From Clostridia bacterium (GTDB taxonomy: Bacteria; Acidobacteriota; Terriglobia; Terriglobales; Acidobacteriaceae), in NCBI GenBank assembly GCA_035561135.1, contig DATMYA010000008.1, forward strand, positions 248,001 through 312,000: DNA of 64,000 bases, written 5' to 3'. A model generated the notes under the pieces. The model saw nothing but the letters and a program-made list of their open reading frames with translations, ran no database searches and was not told the origin of the DNA. The position numbers were made by a program, and so were the translations under genes. This document shows, one piece after another, positions 43,041 to 53,105 of this stretch (within the stretch, counting starts at the first letter, position 1; each line of letters opens with the position of its first letter).

Positions 43041-43160
43041 TTATCGATTGTCTAGTTCACGCGCTTCTTCACGCACATGTGCGAAGCGGCGTCCGAGGTA
43101 GAGCAGATATGCGATGTGAATGACCCAGGTCACGACGTAAGCGGAATAGAGAAAATTCAT
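43041..43160 (-). CDS. ccmD: CcmD-like haem exporter subunit, 39 residues
   Basis: Tiny gene from ATG 43160 to TAA 43041, overlapping the ccmC stop as ATGA. The product starts MNFLYSAYVVTWVIHIAYLL and ends YLGRRFAHVREEARELDNR: one membrane segment, then a charged cytoplasmic tail. This is the size and layout of CcmD, which releases holo-CcmE from the CcmABC complex in Gram-negative cytochrome c maturation. It is invisible to annotators with a length cut-off. No motif beyond size, topology and position is available, which is normal for this family. Confidence 0.82.
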   Translation of the reverse strand: MNFLYSAYVVTWVIHIAYLLYLGRRFAHVREEARELDNR

Positions 43161-43855
43161 TTCGTATGTGCCTCCGGGTCAAGCAATGCACGCTCTGCGT
43201 GCGCTTCTTCCACCTGCTGTTCCATTATCTGAAGGCGATATCGAACCCAAATCAGCATGATCGCAAGCGCCGAGAATGCGGCGAAGTTCCATAGCAATGC
43301 ACTGAGCATGGCTGGGTGAATGCCGGAACCCTCTCCACCGCCGATCACAGGCTGCGGATGCTGCGTGCGGAAGTAGCGAATGGAGAGATACACGATCGGC
43401 ACGTCAACAAAACCAAAGATCGCGAGCGCCGCTGCGAGTACCTGCGTCTGGGCTCCGGCGGCAAAACGGCGAAGCACGAGATAGCTGACGTAGATAAGCC
43501 AGAGCACGAGCGTGCTTGTAAGGCGCGCGTCCCACGTCCACCAGATGCCCCACACAGGCTTCGCCCACAGGGGACCTGTGATGAGGACCACCGTGCAGAA
43601 AACGACACCAACTTCCGCTGTCGAGAGAGCAACAGCGTCTGCGCGTTGACTGCGCTGAACCAGATACCAAATAGACGCGAGGAAGTTCGCGAAAAAGCAA
43701 AGGAACGCCACCCACGCCGATGGCACGTGATAGTAGAAGATCCTCTGCACATTGCCCATGGTCTGCTCCGTCGGCGCGCCGACCATTCCGGCGTAGAGAC
43801 CGTACGAGAGCAAGCCAAACGTCACGAGAGCGAAGATCAGAAATCCAGGTTTCAT
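43157..43855 (-). CDS. ccmC: Haem exporter subunit CcmC
   Basis: 232 residues with six membrane segments. The WWD haem-handling motif is present: WAKPVWGIWWTWDARLTSTL, with the flanking periplasmic histidines in YYHVPSAW and near the C-terminal loop (GIHPAML). This is the CcmC/CcsA-type cytochrome c assembly fold; the length and the presence of A, B, D and E neighbours make it CcmC. It delivers haem to CcmE on the periplasmic side. It lies 43 bases after ccmB. Confidence 0.9.
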   Translation of the reverse strand: MKPGFLIFALVTFGLLSYGLYAGMVGAPTEQTMGNVQRIFYYHVPSAWVAFLCFFANFLASIWYLVQRSQRADAVALSTAEVGVVFCTVVLITGPLWAKPVWGIWWTWDARLTSTLVLWLIYVSYLVLRRFAAGAQTQVLAAALAIFGFVDVPIVYLSIRYFRTQHPQPVIGGGEGSGIHPAMLSALLWNFAAFSALAIMLIWVRYRLQIMEQQVEEAHAERALLDPEAHTK

Positions 43856-43898
43856 GAGTTTCTCAAGTCCAGCGTGAAGGTTGCACGTAGGTGCAGCA

Positions 43899-44615
43899 TC
43901 ACTCGGCGTTCAGTACGGTTTCAAAGAGAAAAATACATACCGTCGTAAAAACCACATCGTAAACAGCTAGCAACTGTATCCAGAACTGCGGTGACGCTTC
44001 GCCCGTAAGGATCATGCGCGTGCCATCGACCATGGCGATGAGCGCGGGAATCGAAACAGGAAACAAGATCAGCGGAAGCATGATCTCGCGGCTGCGAGTC
44101 CGAATCGAAATCGCGGCGAAAAACGTTCCATTGACCACGAGCGCCCACGTGCCGAGGAGACCGATGACGGCCAACTGGTAGATAGGCCCGATGGCGCGAA
44201 GGTCGTAGAAGACGACGAAGAGCGGCGTCATCACCGCCTCGAGCACGCAGACGAAGATGAAATTCGCAATTGCCTTGGAAAGGAATAGTGAAACCGGCGG
44301 AGCGGGCGAGACGCGGTAGGCGTCCAGCACCTGGTTGCGTAGCTCACGTGCCCACGTCTGGTTAAGCGCGACGACCGCGGCGAAGAGGAACGATACCCAG
44401 ATGAGCCCGCCAGCGACGCGACGCGATTCCTCCGCCGTGGGTTCGAAGGCAAAGCTGAAAATAACGACGACAAGCAACGCGAAAAACAGCATTGAGTTGA
44501 TGGCGTCTTTCGAGCGCCACTCAAGGCGAAGGTCTTTGACGAGCGAGTTGCGCAGAACGCGGAATAGTCCGGGGCTGGCGATCGTGGGCCCGGCAATGGC
44601 GGCGGTGCGGCTCAT
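43899..44615 (-). CDS. ccmB: Haem exporter permease CcmB
   Basis: 238 residues from ATG 44615, overlapping the ccmA stop (ATGA). An open frame extends upstream in another gene's sequence and is ignored. Six membrane segments; LRNSLVKDLRLEWRSKDAIN at the start and ARELRNQVLDAYRVSPAPPV match CcmB. It forms the CcmA2B2 ABC complex with CcmA and C, powering release of haem-loaded CcmE. Confidence 0.88.
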   Translation of the reverse strand: MSRTAAIAGPTIASPGLFRVLRNSLVKDLRLEWRSKDAINSMLFFALLVVVIFSFAFEPTAEESRRVAGGLIWVSFLFAAVVALNQTWARELRNQVLDAYRVSPAPPVSLFLSKAIANFIFVCVLEAVMTPLFVVFYDLRAIGPIYQLAVIGLLGTWALVVNGTFFAAISIRTRSREIMLPLILFPVSIPALIAMVDGTRMILTGEASPQFWIQLLAVYDVVFTTVCIFLFETVLNAE

Positions 44616-45346
44616 CGTTGCACCTGGTTTTGCATCTGCCCGTACGGAGTAAGCAGGTGTGCCGGGATTCCGTGAAGGCGCTCGACAATGCGACCGCCGG
44701 CCATGAGCACAGCTTCGTCGGCGACGGGCTCCATTAGCGCCGCCTGATGCGTGACGACGAGGATAGTCTTTCCGCAATCGCGCATGGAGCCGAGCAAGGC
44801 AGCCATGGCGCGCGCGGAATTCACATCCACGTTGGAGAAAGGCTCGTCGAGCAGAAGCAATTCCGGATCGTGGATAACAGCGCGAGCGAGCGAGACACGC
44901 TGGCGCATGCCTTGGGAATACTGTCCGACGCGGCGCTTCAGCGTAGGATCGAGTCCGACGCGACTGATTGCCTCGGCACAACGCGCGTCATCGTCAAGGC
45001 CATACAGTCCGGCAAAGTAGCGCAAATTCTCGAGGGCGTCCAGTTCGTCATAGACGAGCGGAGCGTGGCCCATATAGCCGAATCGTGGAGCGATGGATTG
45101 CAGGTCGGTAGTGCCGAGCACGCGAACCGTGCCACGCGTGGGCTTGAGTAAACCTGTCAGGGTGCGCAGGAGCGTACTCTTGCCAGCCCCGTTATCTCCC
45201 AGGATTACGTAGAGGCGGCCGGGGGCGAAGTCTGCGGTGATGCCGCGCAACGCTGCGAACCGTCCGAAGTGCCGCACGAGATCTGAAATAGAGACAGCCG
45301 GTTGAGTACCGGCGGTTACGGATTCCGGGATTTGCGTTGATATCAC
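44612..45346 (-). CDS. ccmA: Haem exporter ATP-binding protein CcmA
   Basis: 244 residues from GTG 45346, which overlaps the ccmE stop (GTGA). Walker A LGDNGAGKSTLLRTL, signature YSQGMRQRVSLARA and Walker B LLLLDEPFSNVD are complete. The short LxGLLKPTRGTV block after Walker A and the YSQGMRQR variant of the signature are typical of CcmA and related drug exporters. It is the ATPase of the CcmAB complex. Confidence 0.88.
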   Translation of the reverse strand: MISTQIPESVTAGTQPAVSISDLVRHFGRFAALRGITADFAPGRLYVILGDNGAGKSTLLRTLTGLLKPTRGTVRVLGTTDLQSIAPRFGYMGHAPLVYDELDALENLRYFAGLYGLDDDARCAEAISRVGLDPTLKRRVGQYSQGMRQRVSLARAVIHDPELLLLDEPFSNVDVNSARAMAALLGSMRDCGKTILVVTHQAALMEPVADEAVLMAGGRIVERLHGIPAHLLTPYGQMQNQVQR

Positions 45347-45810
45347 TTTCCGAGTGCAGCTGCCGGTGCGGCCTGCGCCTTTTCGCTGGCAGGCGCGCCG
45401 GGTTGCGACTGCTGTTGCGGAGCATACTTCGAGGCGCACTTGGCCTGAAGCTTCTTGGCATGGAAGACGCCATCACGCCCGTAAGTACCCTCGGCCAACG
45501 CCTGCGATTCGTCTTTGAAAGTGTCAGGCGGAGCTTCGGTTCCGTTATAGATGACTGAAAGCAGTCGCCCTTCTTCGTTCAACGAGAACTCAACGCGCGT
45601 GCCCTGGCGTTTTATGGAGCCAGGCTGCACATTTCCGGCGACGCGCAAGCGTTTGCTGTACACGCTGCCGTCCATGCCCTGGAGTTCTTTGATCGTGACG
45701 TAATAACTTTTGCTCTCCTGCGCGCCGGTGAAAGCGAGATAGCCAAGAGAGAGGACGACGATGCCGATAGCGACGCCGAACTGCACGTACTTTTTCCTCT
45801 GCGCAGACAT
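45343..45810 (-). CDS. ccmE: Haem chaperone CcmE, Cys variant (CxxxY)
   Basis: 155 residues from ATG 45810 (a GTG 13 codons upstream is in frame). One N-terminal membrane anchor (FGVAIGIVVLSLGYLAF), then an OB-fold beta-barrel: LRVAGNVQPGSIKRQGTRVE, and FHAKKLQAKCASKYAPQ. In classical CcmE the last block reads AKH-x3-Y, and the His binds haem covalently. Here Cys125 replaces it (C-x3-Y129). This is the variant described for the CcmH-less 'System I*' cytochrome c maturation of Desulfovibrio and relatives. First gene of ccmEABCD; divergent from thiC. Confidence 0.87.
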   Translation of the reverse strand: MSAQRKKYVQFGVAIGIVVLSLGYLAFTGAQESKSYYVTIKELQGMDGSVYSKRLRVAGNVQPGSIKRQGTRVEFSLNEEGRLLSVIYNGTEAPPDTFKDESQALAEGTYGRDGVFHAKKLQAKCASKYAPQQQSQPGAPASEKAQAAPAAALGK

Positions 45811-45863
45811 ACAAGAAAGAAGATGCTCTCTAATGCGTTCAGGACGCACGATTTTAGATTTGA

Positions 45864-47456
<1,593 letters not shown>

Positions 47457-47500
47457 GCCGAACGTTCGTCTTCAAGAACGTTGGCAAAAATCCGCAACGA

Positions 47501-47533
47501 AAAGAGCCGCGCCTCGTGTGCGGCTGTTTTGTT
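47501..47533. terminator. Bidirectional intrinsic terminator between thiC and the next gene
   Basis: AGCCGCGC (47505-47512) pairs with GTGCGGCT (47518-47525, one G-U) over loop CTCGT. It is flanked by an A-rich left side (ACGAAAAG) and a T-rich right side (GTTTTGTT), so it can stop plus-strand thiC transcripts and minus-strand transcripts of the converging gene. Confidence 0.85.
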
Positions 47534-47546
47534 ATCACCAGTTGTA

Positions 47547-48977
47547 TCAATCGAGATCTGAGGCGATCCTGACACCATCGCGTGTCTGCGGTTTGCGAGT
47601 TGATTGTGAGCGACGCAACTGGCGGGTCCTAACCTGACCACTCGCCTTCCGCTTGGCGCTCTTTCGCGTGGCCGGTTTGCGAATAGTGCTGCGGGTTGAG
47701 TTCGCTTGCGCAGTTCCGGATGGGGACGAAGTCAGATTTGGAGCAGGAATCTTCACTGGCCCGAACGGCTTGTCCTGTTGCATAGAAGAAGTGGCACGGA
47801 GTTTCTTCACATCGAGCGGGTTGGCGGGGCGGCGGTTTGCTAACGCAGCGAGCAGGAGTATAAGGGCGATCGTGATCACCGCGGCAGCAACGGCTGCTTG
47901 CTTATACGCACGCTGCCTCAGCCCCTGGCGCGATACGGAATGCGTCACGGCGCCGGTCGCCGGAATGTGCGGCGGACGAATTCCTGGCGTAAACCGTGGC
48001 GGATTCAAGCCCGCAACTTCGCTCGCCCTCGATACGGCCGGCGGCACGGGAGAGTGTGTCGGCGTCGACTGCGAGGCCTCCTGTTGGGAATCCTTTTTCT
48101 GCGATTGCTGCTCCTCGCGGTTGCGGTCGTTGGTCGCGGTTGGCTCAACTGGAGGTTCTACGTAAGACTCACGCTGGCGTTGCTCTTCACGCTGCGGCTG
48201 AACATGCGAGGCTTGCTCCGGTGCACTTCGCGCTGTTTCCGCATGGGCGCGCCGCGCAGCTTCTTCCCTGGCGAGAACTTTGTCACGCGCCATTTCCGAC
48301 TCTCGGCGCTCCTGGCCGACAACTTCGGCGCGCACAGGCGGCGGTTCTTTGATGGACTGACTCGCGATGCGCTCGCGTTGTAAGCGTTCCCGCAGTTCGC
48401 GATCTGAACGCTCACGTTCGAGTTGCGCGGTACGCAACTGTGCTGCCACACGTGCGCGTTCCTGCTCCTGTGCTTCAATTTCCGCATCTCGCAAGGCACG
48501 ACGTTCGGCCTGGCGATGGCTATGGGCGACAAGGGCCGCACGCAGTCGCTCGCTTCCCTGTTGCAGGCACTCAGCGGCTTTTGCTCGGACAACGCTCAGC
48601 AGCCCCCCAAACTTGGAGATAAATCCAGGAACGCCCCGCTCAGCATCGCGACGGAGACGCAGGGATTCCGCGTATGGCGAATAGAGGGAAAGGTCGTCCC
48701 GGCGGAGAGGTTGCGAATCCGGCTGTGTGGCGAACGCCGTATTGCGACCAAGCACTCCGGGAGCGACGTAGATAGGAAGACCTGCCATGTTGAGTTCGGA
48801 GGCGCGCGTCATCGCGTCGTCCGTCGCCAGGCGCTCGACGCGAACTTCCAGGTCTGCTTCGGTCGCACACTTCTGAAGCGGATGCACGTACTCGAGTTCA
48901 AAACCGGCGGCACACAGTTCCGCGACGAGCTGCGAAACAGCCTGGGGGTCATCCGTTCGGATGCGTGCCAGTGGCAT
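47547..48977 (-). CDS. Unassigned protein with coiled coil and C-terminal membrane segment
   Basis: 476 residues, no family recognised. Layout: residues 1-100 a globular part (ARIRTDDPQAVSQLVAELCA, LPIYVAPGVL); 120-270 a long charged coiled coil rich in Arg, Glu, Gln and Ala (QEQERARVAAQLRTAQLERE); 270-350 a Pro/Ser/Gln-rich linker; one membrane segment at about 370-390 (AAVAAAVITIALILLLAALA); and a basic Ser/Arg-rich tail. The first part 'A-ELCAAGFELEYVHP' could be a nucleotide- or signal-binding domain (it resembles a response-receiver-like fold only vaguely). Probably a membrane-anchored structural or signalling protein. Confidence 0.6.
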   Translation of the reverse strand: MPLARIRTDDPQAVSQLVAELCAAGFELEYVHPLQKCATEADLEVRVERLATDDAMTRASELNMAGLPIYVAPGVLGRNTAFATQPDSQPLRRDDLSLYSPYAESLRLRRDAERGVPGFISKFGGLLSVVRAKAAECLQQGSERLRAALVAHSHRQAERRALRDAEIEAQEQERARVAAQLRTAQLERERSDRELRERLQRERIASQSIKEPPPVRAEVVGQERRESEMARDKVLAREEAARRAHAETARSAPEQASHVQPQREEQRQRESYVEPPVEPTATNDRNREEQQSQKKDSQQEASQSTPTHSPVPPAVSRASEVAGLNPPRFTPGIRPPHIPATGAVTHSVSRQGLRQRAYKQAAVAAAVITIALILLLAALANRRPANPLDVKKLRATSSMQQDKPFGPVKIPAPNLTSSPSGTAQANSTRSTIRKPATRKSAKRKASGQVRTRQLRRSQSTRKPQTRDGVRIASDLD

Positions 48978-49117
48978 CAAAACACCTGTTCAATAAAGTT
49001 CGATGTAGCGGCATGCAGAAGCAGCAGGTATTTAGACGCAGATTCGGAGCATAAGGTGGCCAGAGGAAAGCAGCAGTTGGTGCGATCCACGCCCTTTAAG
49101 GACTACGAGTAACGATC

Positions 49118-49321
49118 TCAGTGCAAGTTGGCGAAGTCCATGCCCTCGGCGTATTGCAACCCGGCGATCTGCGTTGCCCGGAACTGTACTTCGAGATACG
49201 CCTGCATGATCTCTATGTGGAGGAGTTCACGCTCATGCGGAGTGCGGCACTCCGTACGGACACGGTCGAGCGCAAGGTAGCGATCGTGGGCTTCAATGAA
49301 GCGATGCATGGCGGGGTACAT
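49118..49321 (-). CDS. Hypothetical small protein
   Basis: 67 residues from ATG 49321 with GGAG about 13 bases upstream. The sequence (HRFIEAHDRYLALDRVRT, HIEIMQAYLEVQFRATQIAG) is helix-rich and Cys-poor, with one Cys. It looks protein-like on codon position but matches no family I know. A longer frame on the opposite strand covers the same bases, and I consider that the shadow. Confidence 0.45.
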   Translation of the reverse strand: MYPAMHRFIEAHDRYLALDRVRTECRTPHERELLHIEIMQAYLEVQFRATQIAGLQYAEGMDFANLH

Positions 49322-49479
49322 AGGGCAGGAATACTCCTGCTCGAGTCGAATGAAAATACGAGCAACGCCTTAAGCGCTCTTAAGGAAATAACGCTGGCCG
49401 CGCATAAGGGACTGAGCCGATGAAGTCGGTCAGAGATGACGGTACAAATTACGCCACATATTCTGATGGGCGCACCCAT

Positions 49480-51636
49480 CTACTTCGCGCCTTCAAGCGC
49501 GGCCGCAGCCCGATTGAGCGCCGCCTTTAGCGTAGCTAACTGCTTGTTCATGCGTTCCGCATCGTTCTTGTCGATTGCTTCGTTCACCCCTGGGATAACA
49601 ACCGCGGCGTATCCGGTGTATTCGCCAGGAGCGTAGATGGCGTGCCGAAACCACGGCCTGTTGGGAAGCCCTTCGGTAAGCAGTGCGCGCTCGGCGGCGC
49701 GCAAAGCAGAGTTCAGGGCCGGCAGATTTGCGGTGCGATTCCGCTGCAAATCCCAAGTCGATTTGCCAGCGGCCTGAAATCTTCGCGCAGCTTCCAAAGG
49801 TTCAGCGAAGGCGGTTAATGGAAGACTGCTCTCTTCGGCGCGCTTGCGAGCCGCCTCTATGTAGCTGATGATTTCCTTTCCGTACTGCGCGTAATCGTAG
49901 GGCAAGACATCGGCCTCGGCCATGCGAAGCACTTCAAGGCCAAGGATGCGCGCCATCTGCTGTTCGTAGGCAAACGTTGGGTCGCCGAACTTCTTGAACC
50001 ACGCGAAGTTGTCGAAGACAGAGTGATAGACGCCGTATGGGCCACCGGAGCCCACGTCGGTGGACGGCACGCCGAAGTGTTGCAAAAAGGCGGTGTAGTC
50101 GGAGCCACTGCCGAGATCGCCAATATGAACGTCTTCGGTGGTCTCGGCGGCAGGCGCACGGCGCGGCAGCCCGCTTACGTCGGGATTTTGCTGTGAAGGC
50201 TTGCGCCCTCGTTCAACCGTGGTTCGCCACACCTCGTACACGTTCGCGCCCCTCGGGCTTGGCACGGCACGCGTGATGTCGCGAATGAACTGCTTCAGGC
50301 TGGGAACGGCGGAGGCTCCGAAGTTAGGGCCGGCCACCGCAACGTCGGTATTGAAGTATGCCACCGCATCCCTGAGCTGAGCGGCGTATTGCTCGGCAAA
50401 TTCAGTGGAGCCCATCAAACCCTGTTCTTCGGCATCCCAGCTTCCAAAAACAATCGTGCGCTTGGGCCGCCAACCAGCCTTGATTAGCGTTCCGAGGCCG
50501 TGAACCGCCTCCAGCATTGCAGCTGTTCCGCTGACCGGATCGACTGCGCCGTACACCCATGCGTCGCGATGATTACCGGCGACAACCCACTCATCCGGGT
50601 AGGTGCTGCCGCGAAGCGTGCCAACTACGTTCCAGATGGTGCGGTACTTGTAATCCTGCTTGAGGTGCATGCGCACGCGGACGGGACCGGGGCCGACGTG
50701 GTAAGTGAACGGAAGCGCGCCCTGCCATTCGCGGGGCGACTCCGGCCCAGCGAGATTCGCCAGGAGTGGCTGCGCGTCGGCATACGAAAGTGGCGTGGTT
50801 GGGATCTTTGGCAGGTTCGCCGCCTTCTCGGGCGGAGTGCGGCGCGAGTCAGGCAGCGTTGGAACAGAGGCAATGCCCGGCGTCGTTGGGTCGCCGGGAT
50901 ACTGAAACATGTACTCGATCGATCCGCGCTGCACGCCCGTTTCCGGACGATACGGTCCACGAGGATACATATCGCCACGGAAAAAACCGTCATCAGCGGG
51001 ATCGGAGTAGATGATGACCCCGGCTGCGCCGGCCTGTTCGGCGACGAACGACTTCACGCCACGGAAATTCTGGCCATAGCGAACAAGGATGATCTTGCCG
51101 CGAACATCTATGTTGAAATCCTTCAACTTCTTGAGGTCTTCCGGACGCCCGTAGTTGGCGTATACGACTTCGGCTTCCACATCGCAGGAAGGCGAACCGC
51201 CGTTGAAGGCGATCACAATGCGCGGGTCGTTCTGGAACGGGTCATCGGCGACGCGCTCCGGTGTTGGCCCTCGCATCTTCAGCGTGGGCGGAGCCGAAGT
51301 CTCCACAGTAACCTCGACGGGATAATTCATCCAAACCTTGTACTCTTCGATGCGCGTCTCCAGGCCTGCTTCACGGAAGCGCTGGGCAACGTACTCCGCC
51401 GTCTTGAAATCCTCGATCGTACCGGACATGTGCGGCGCGGCGCTGAGCGTTTGCATGTGCTGCTCCGCCATTTTGGGATCGGGCACGGCCATGAAGCGCT
51501 CTTCCAGTTGCCGCTGCACGGCAGCGTTGCGAAATCCAGTGATGGCAGAAGCTGCAAACCTGGTGTCCGACTGCTGCGCGGGAGCGGCGGGTGCGAGAAG
51601 TGCAAGGATGAGAACAGCGGCAAATAGGCGCTTCAT
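49480..51636 (-). CDS. Secreted M28 metallopeptidase (glutamate carboxypeptidase II-like)
   Basis: 718 residues with signal peptide (RLFAAVLILALLAPAAPAQQ). A PA domain (about residues 130-300, VVYANYGRPEDLKKL and GKIILVRYGQNFRGVKSF) precedes the M28 catalytic domain with all metal ligands visible: VVAGNHRDAWVYGAVDPVSG (His and Asp), GSWDAEEQGLMGS (Glu-Glu), AYFNTDVAVAG (Asp) and GVYHSVFDNF (His). The C-terminal 150 residues are the transferrin-receptor-like dimerisation domain. Family members cleave C-terminal glutamate or small peptides. Here it probably scavenges extracellular peptides or polyglutamyl folates. Confidence 0.92.
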   Translation of the reverse strand: MKRLFAAVLILALLAPAAPAQQSDTRFAASAITGFRNAAVQRQLEERFMAVPDPKMAEQHMQTLSAAPHMSGTIEDFKTAEYVAQRFREAGLETRIEEYKVWMNYPVEVTVETSAPPTLKMRGPTPERVADDPFQNDPRIVIAFNGGSPSCDVEAEVVYANYGRPEDLKKLKDFNIDVRGKIILVRYGQNFRGVKSFVAEQAGAAGVIIYSDPADDGFFRGDMYPRGPYRPETGVQRGSIEYMFQYPGDPTTPGIASVPTLPDSRRTPPEKAANLPKIPTTPLSYADAQPLLANLAGPESPREWQGALPFTYHVGPGPVRVRMHLKQDYKYRTIWNVVGTLRGSTYPDEWVVAGNHRDAWVYGAVDPVSGTAAMLEAVHGLGTLIKAGWRPKRTIVFGSWDAEEQGLMGSTEFAEQYAAQLRDAVAYFNTDVAVAGPNFGASAVPSLKQFIRDITRAVPSPRGANVYEVWRTTVERGRKPSQQNPDVSGLPRRAPAAETTEDVHIGDLGSGSDYTAFLQHFGVPSTDVGSGGPYGVYHSVFDNFAWFKKFGDPTFAYEQQMARILGLEVLRMAEADVLPYDYAQYGKEIISYIEAARKRAEESSLPLTAFAEPLEAARRFQAAGKSTWDLQRNRTANLPALNSALRAAERALLTEGLPNRPWFRHAIYAPGEYTGYAAVVIPGVNEAIDKNDAERMNKQLATLKAALNRAAAALEGAK

Positions 51637-51740
51637 AGCGCTCCTGGCTAACGGAGACTTTTGGTCACACGCGTGAACGCAAAAAGAACGCTACAGCTTA
51701 CACTAGGAAAGGCGCGGTACAAACGCGAAGGGACCTCGAC

Positions 51741-53105
51741 TTGGACGAAAGCAGACGCGGCGACACAAAAGAAGAGCAATCCTACTTACCGGGCGAAGAC
51801 GTAAGCTCCGGCGCTACGGACGACCGCGCCTTGCAATCCATTGCATCGGACGAGACCGTTGCTCCGCAGATTGCGCCAGGCTCAGTGACCATGCCGCACG
51901 TCGTAAGGGCGCTGCGGCATCGCGATTTTCGCCTCTTCTGGGGCGGCAATTTCCTATCGAACATTGGGACGTGGATGCAGAGCGTCGCGCAGGGCTGGCT
52001 GGTGCTGCAACTCGCACCAAATAACTCGGCCTTCTGGCTCGGGGTGATAGGCTTTGCCGCTTCAGCGCCTATGTTGGTGTTCACCATGATCGGCGGCGTG
52101 ATTGCCGACCGCCTCGATAAGCGCAAGCTGATGATGTGGACACAGTCCGCGATGATGCTGACGGCTTTTGCGATGTGGGGAATCACATTTACGCACGTCG
52201 TGAACATTCCCTTGATCGTACTTCTCGCGTTCATCAACGGACTGGCGATGTCGCTGAATTCTCCGAGCTACCAGGCGCTAGTGCCGGAACTTGTACCGCG
52301 TGAAGACCTGGCGAACGCCATCGCGATGAACTCTGCGCAATTCAATATGTCGAGGGTGCTAGGGCCAACGCTGGGAGGATTTGCCATGGCCTGGCTCGGC
52401 ATTTCCGGAAACTTTTTCCTGAATGCGTTGAGCTTTGTAGCCGTGCTGATCGCACTGGCTCAGATCACTTATCCGCCGGTGTATCCCGCGAACGGCAGTA
52501 CGACACTCTGGGAAACGCTGGGAGAAGGCTTCCGGTACATCTTCGATCACAAGGAGATGCTGCTACTGCTTGTGCTTGTAATGCTGGCAAGCGTCTTCGG
52601 TATCCCATTCGTGATCTTTGTACCTCTGTTTGCGAAAGAACTGCTGCACCTCGGGGAGCGTGGCTTTGGGTTGCTGCTGGCCTCGCAAGGAGTTGGCGCG
52701 TTCCTTGGCGCGGCCACCATCGCCTATATCAGAAGCATCCCGTGTCGTGGACGATTCGTAGTTCGCGCGGCAGTCTCGTTCTATGTCTTCATCATCCTGT
52801 TCACGTTCTCGCGAAATTTCATACTTTCCTCGATACTGCTGGCGGGGATCGGTTATTGCATGGTGCTGATGGTCGCAACGGTGAATACGCTGCTCCAGCA
52901 TCTTTCTGCCGACGAAATGCGTGGCCGGGTGATGAGCATGTACGCGACTGCTTTCCTGGGCTTTGCTCCCATAGGCAGTTTGCTTGCCGGTTCTCTGGCG
53001 GAAACGCTTACCGCGCCCGTCGCAATCGCAGCACTATCCTCGATCGCACTTGTGGCGACGATTGCGATCTACTACACGCGTACTGAGTTGAGGTGCGTGG
53101 ACTAG
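51741..53105 (+). CDS. MFS transporter (EntS/MFS_3 type)
   Basis: 454 residues from TTG 51741 with AAGGGA about 7 bases upstream. A polar N-terminal extension of about 50 residues precedes the first segment (MPHVVRALRHRDFRLFWGGN). Twelve hydrophobic segments; AGWLVLQL-like (QGWLVLQLAPNNSAFWLG), ADRLDKRKLMMWTQSAMML and NSPSYQALVPELVPREDL are hallmarks of the MFS_3 exporters. Likely drug or siderophore efflux. Its stop codon shares the tetranucleotide CTAG with the convergent CPBP gene. Confidence 0.85.
   Translation: MDESRRGDTKEEQSYLPGEDVSSGATDDRALQSIASDETVAPQIAPGSVTMPHVVRALRHRDFRLFWGGNFLSNIGTWMQSVAQGWLVLQLAPNNSAFWLGVIGFAASAPMLVFTMIGGVIADRLDKRKLMMWTQSAMMLTAFAMWGITFTHVVNIPLIVLLAFINGLAMSLNSPSYQALVPELVPREDLANAIAMNSAQFNMSRVLGPTLGGFAMAWLGISGNFFLNALSFVAVLIALAQITYPPVYPANGSTTLWETLGEGFRYIFDHKEMLLLLVLVMLASVFGIPFVIFVPLFAKELLHLGERGFGLLLASQGVGAFLGAATIAYIRSIPCRGRFVVRAAVSFYVFIILFTFSRNFILSSILLAGIGYCMVLMVATVNTLLQHLSADEMRGRVMSMYATAFLGFAPIGSLLAGSLAETLTAPVAIAALSSIALVATIAIYYTRTELRCVD

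Noticed and set aside
43899..44981. Extended ccmB frame starting far upstream
   Set aside because: The extension lies inside ccmA in another frame and lacks CcmB features; the ATG overlapping the ccmA stop gives a normal CcmB.
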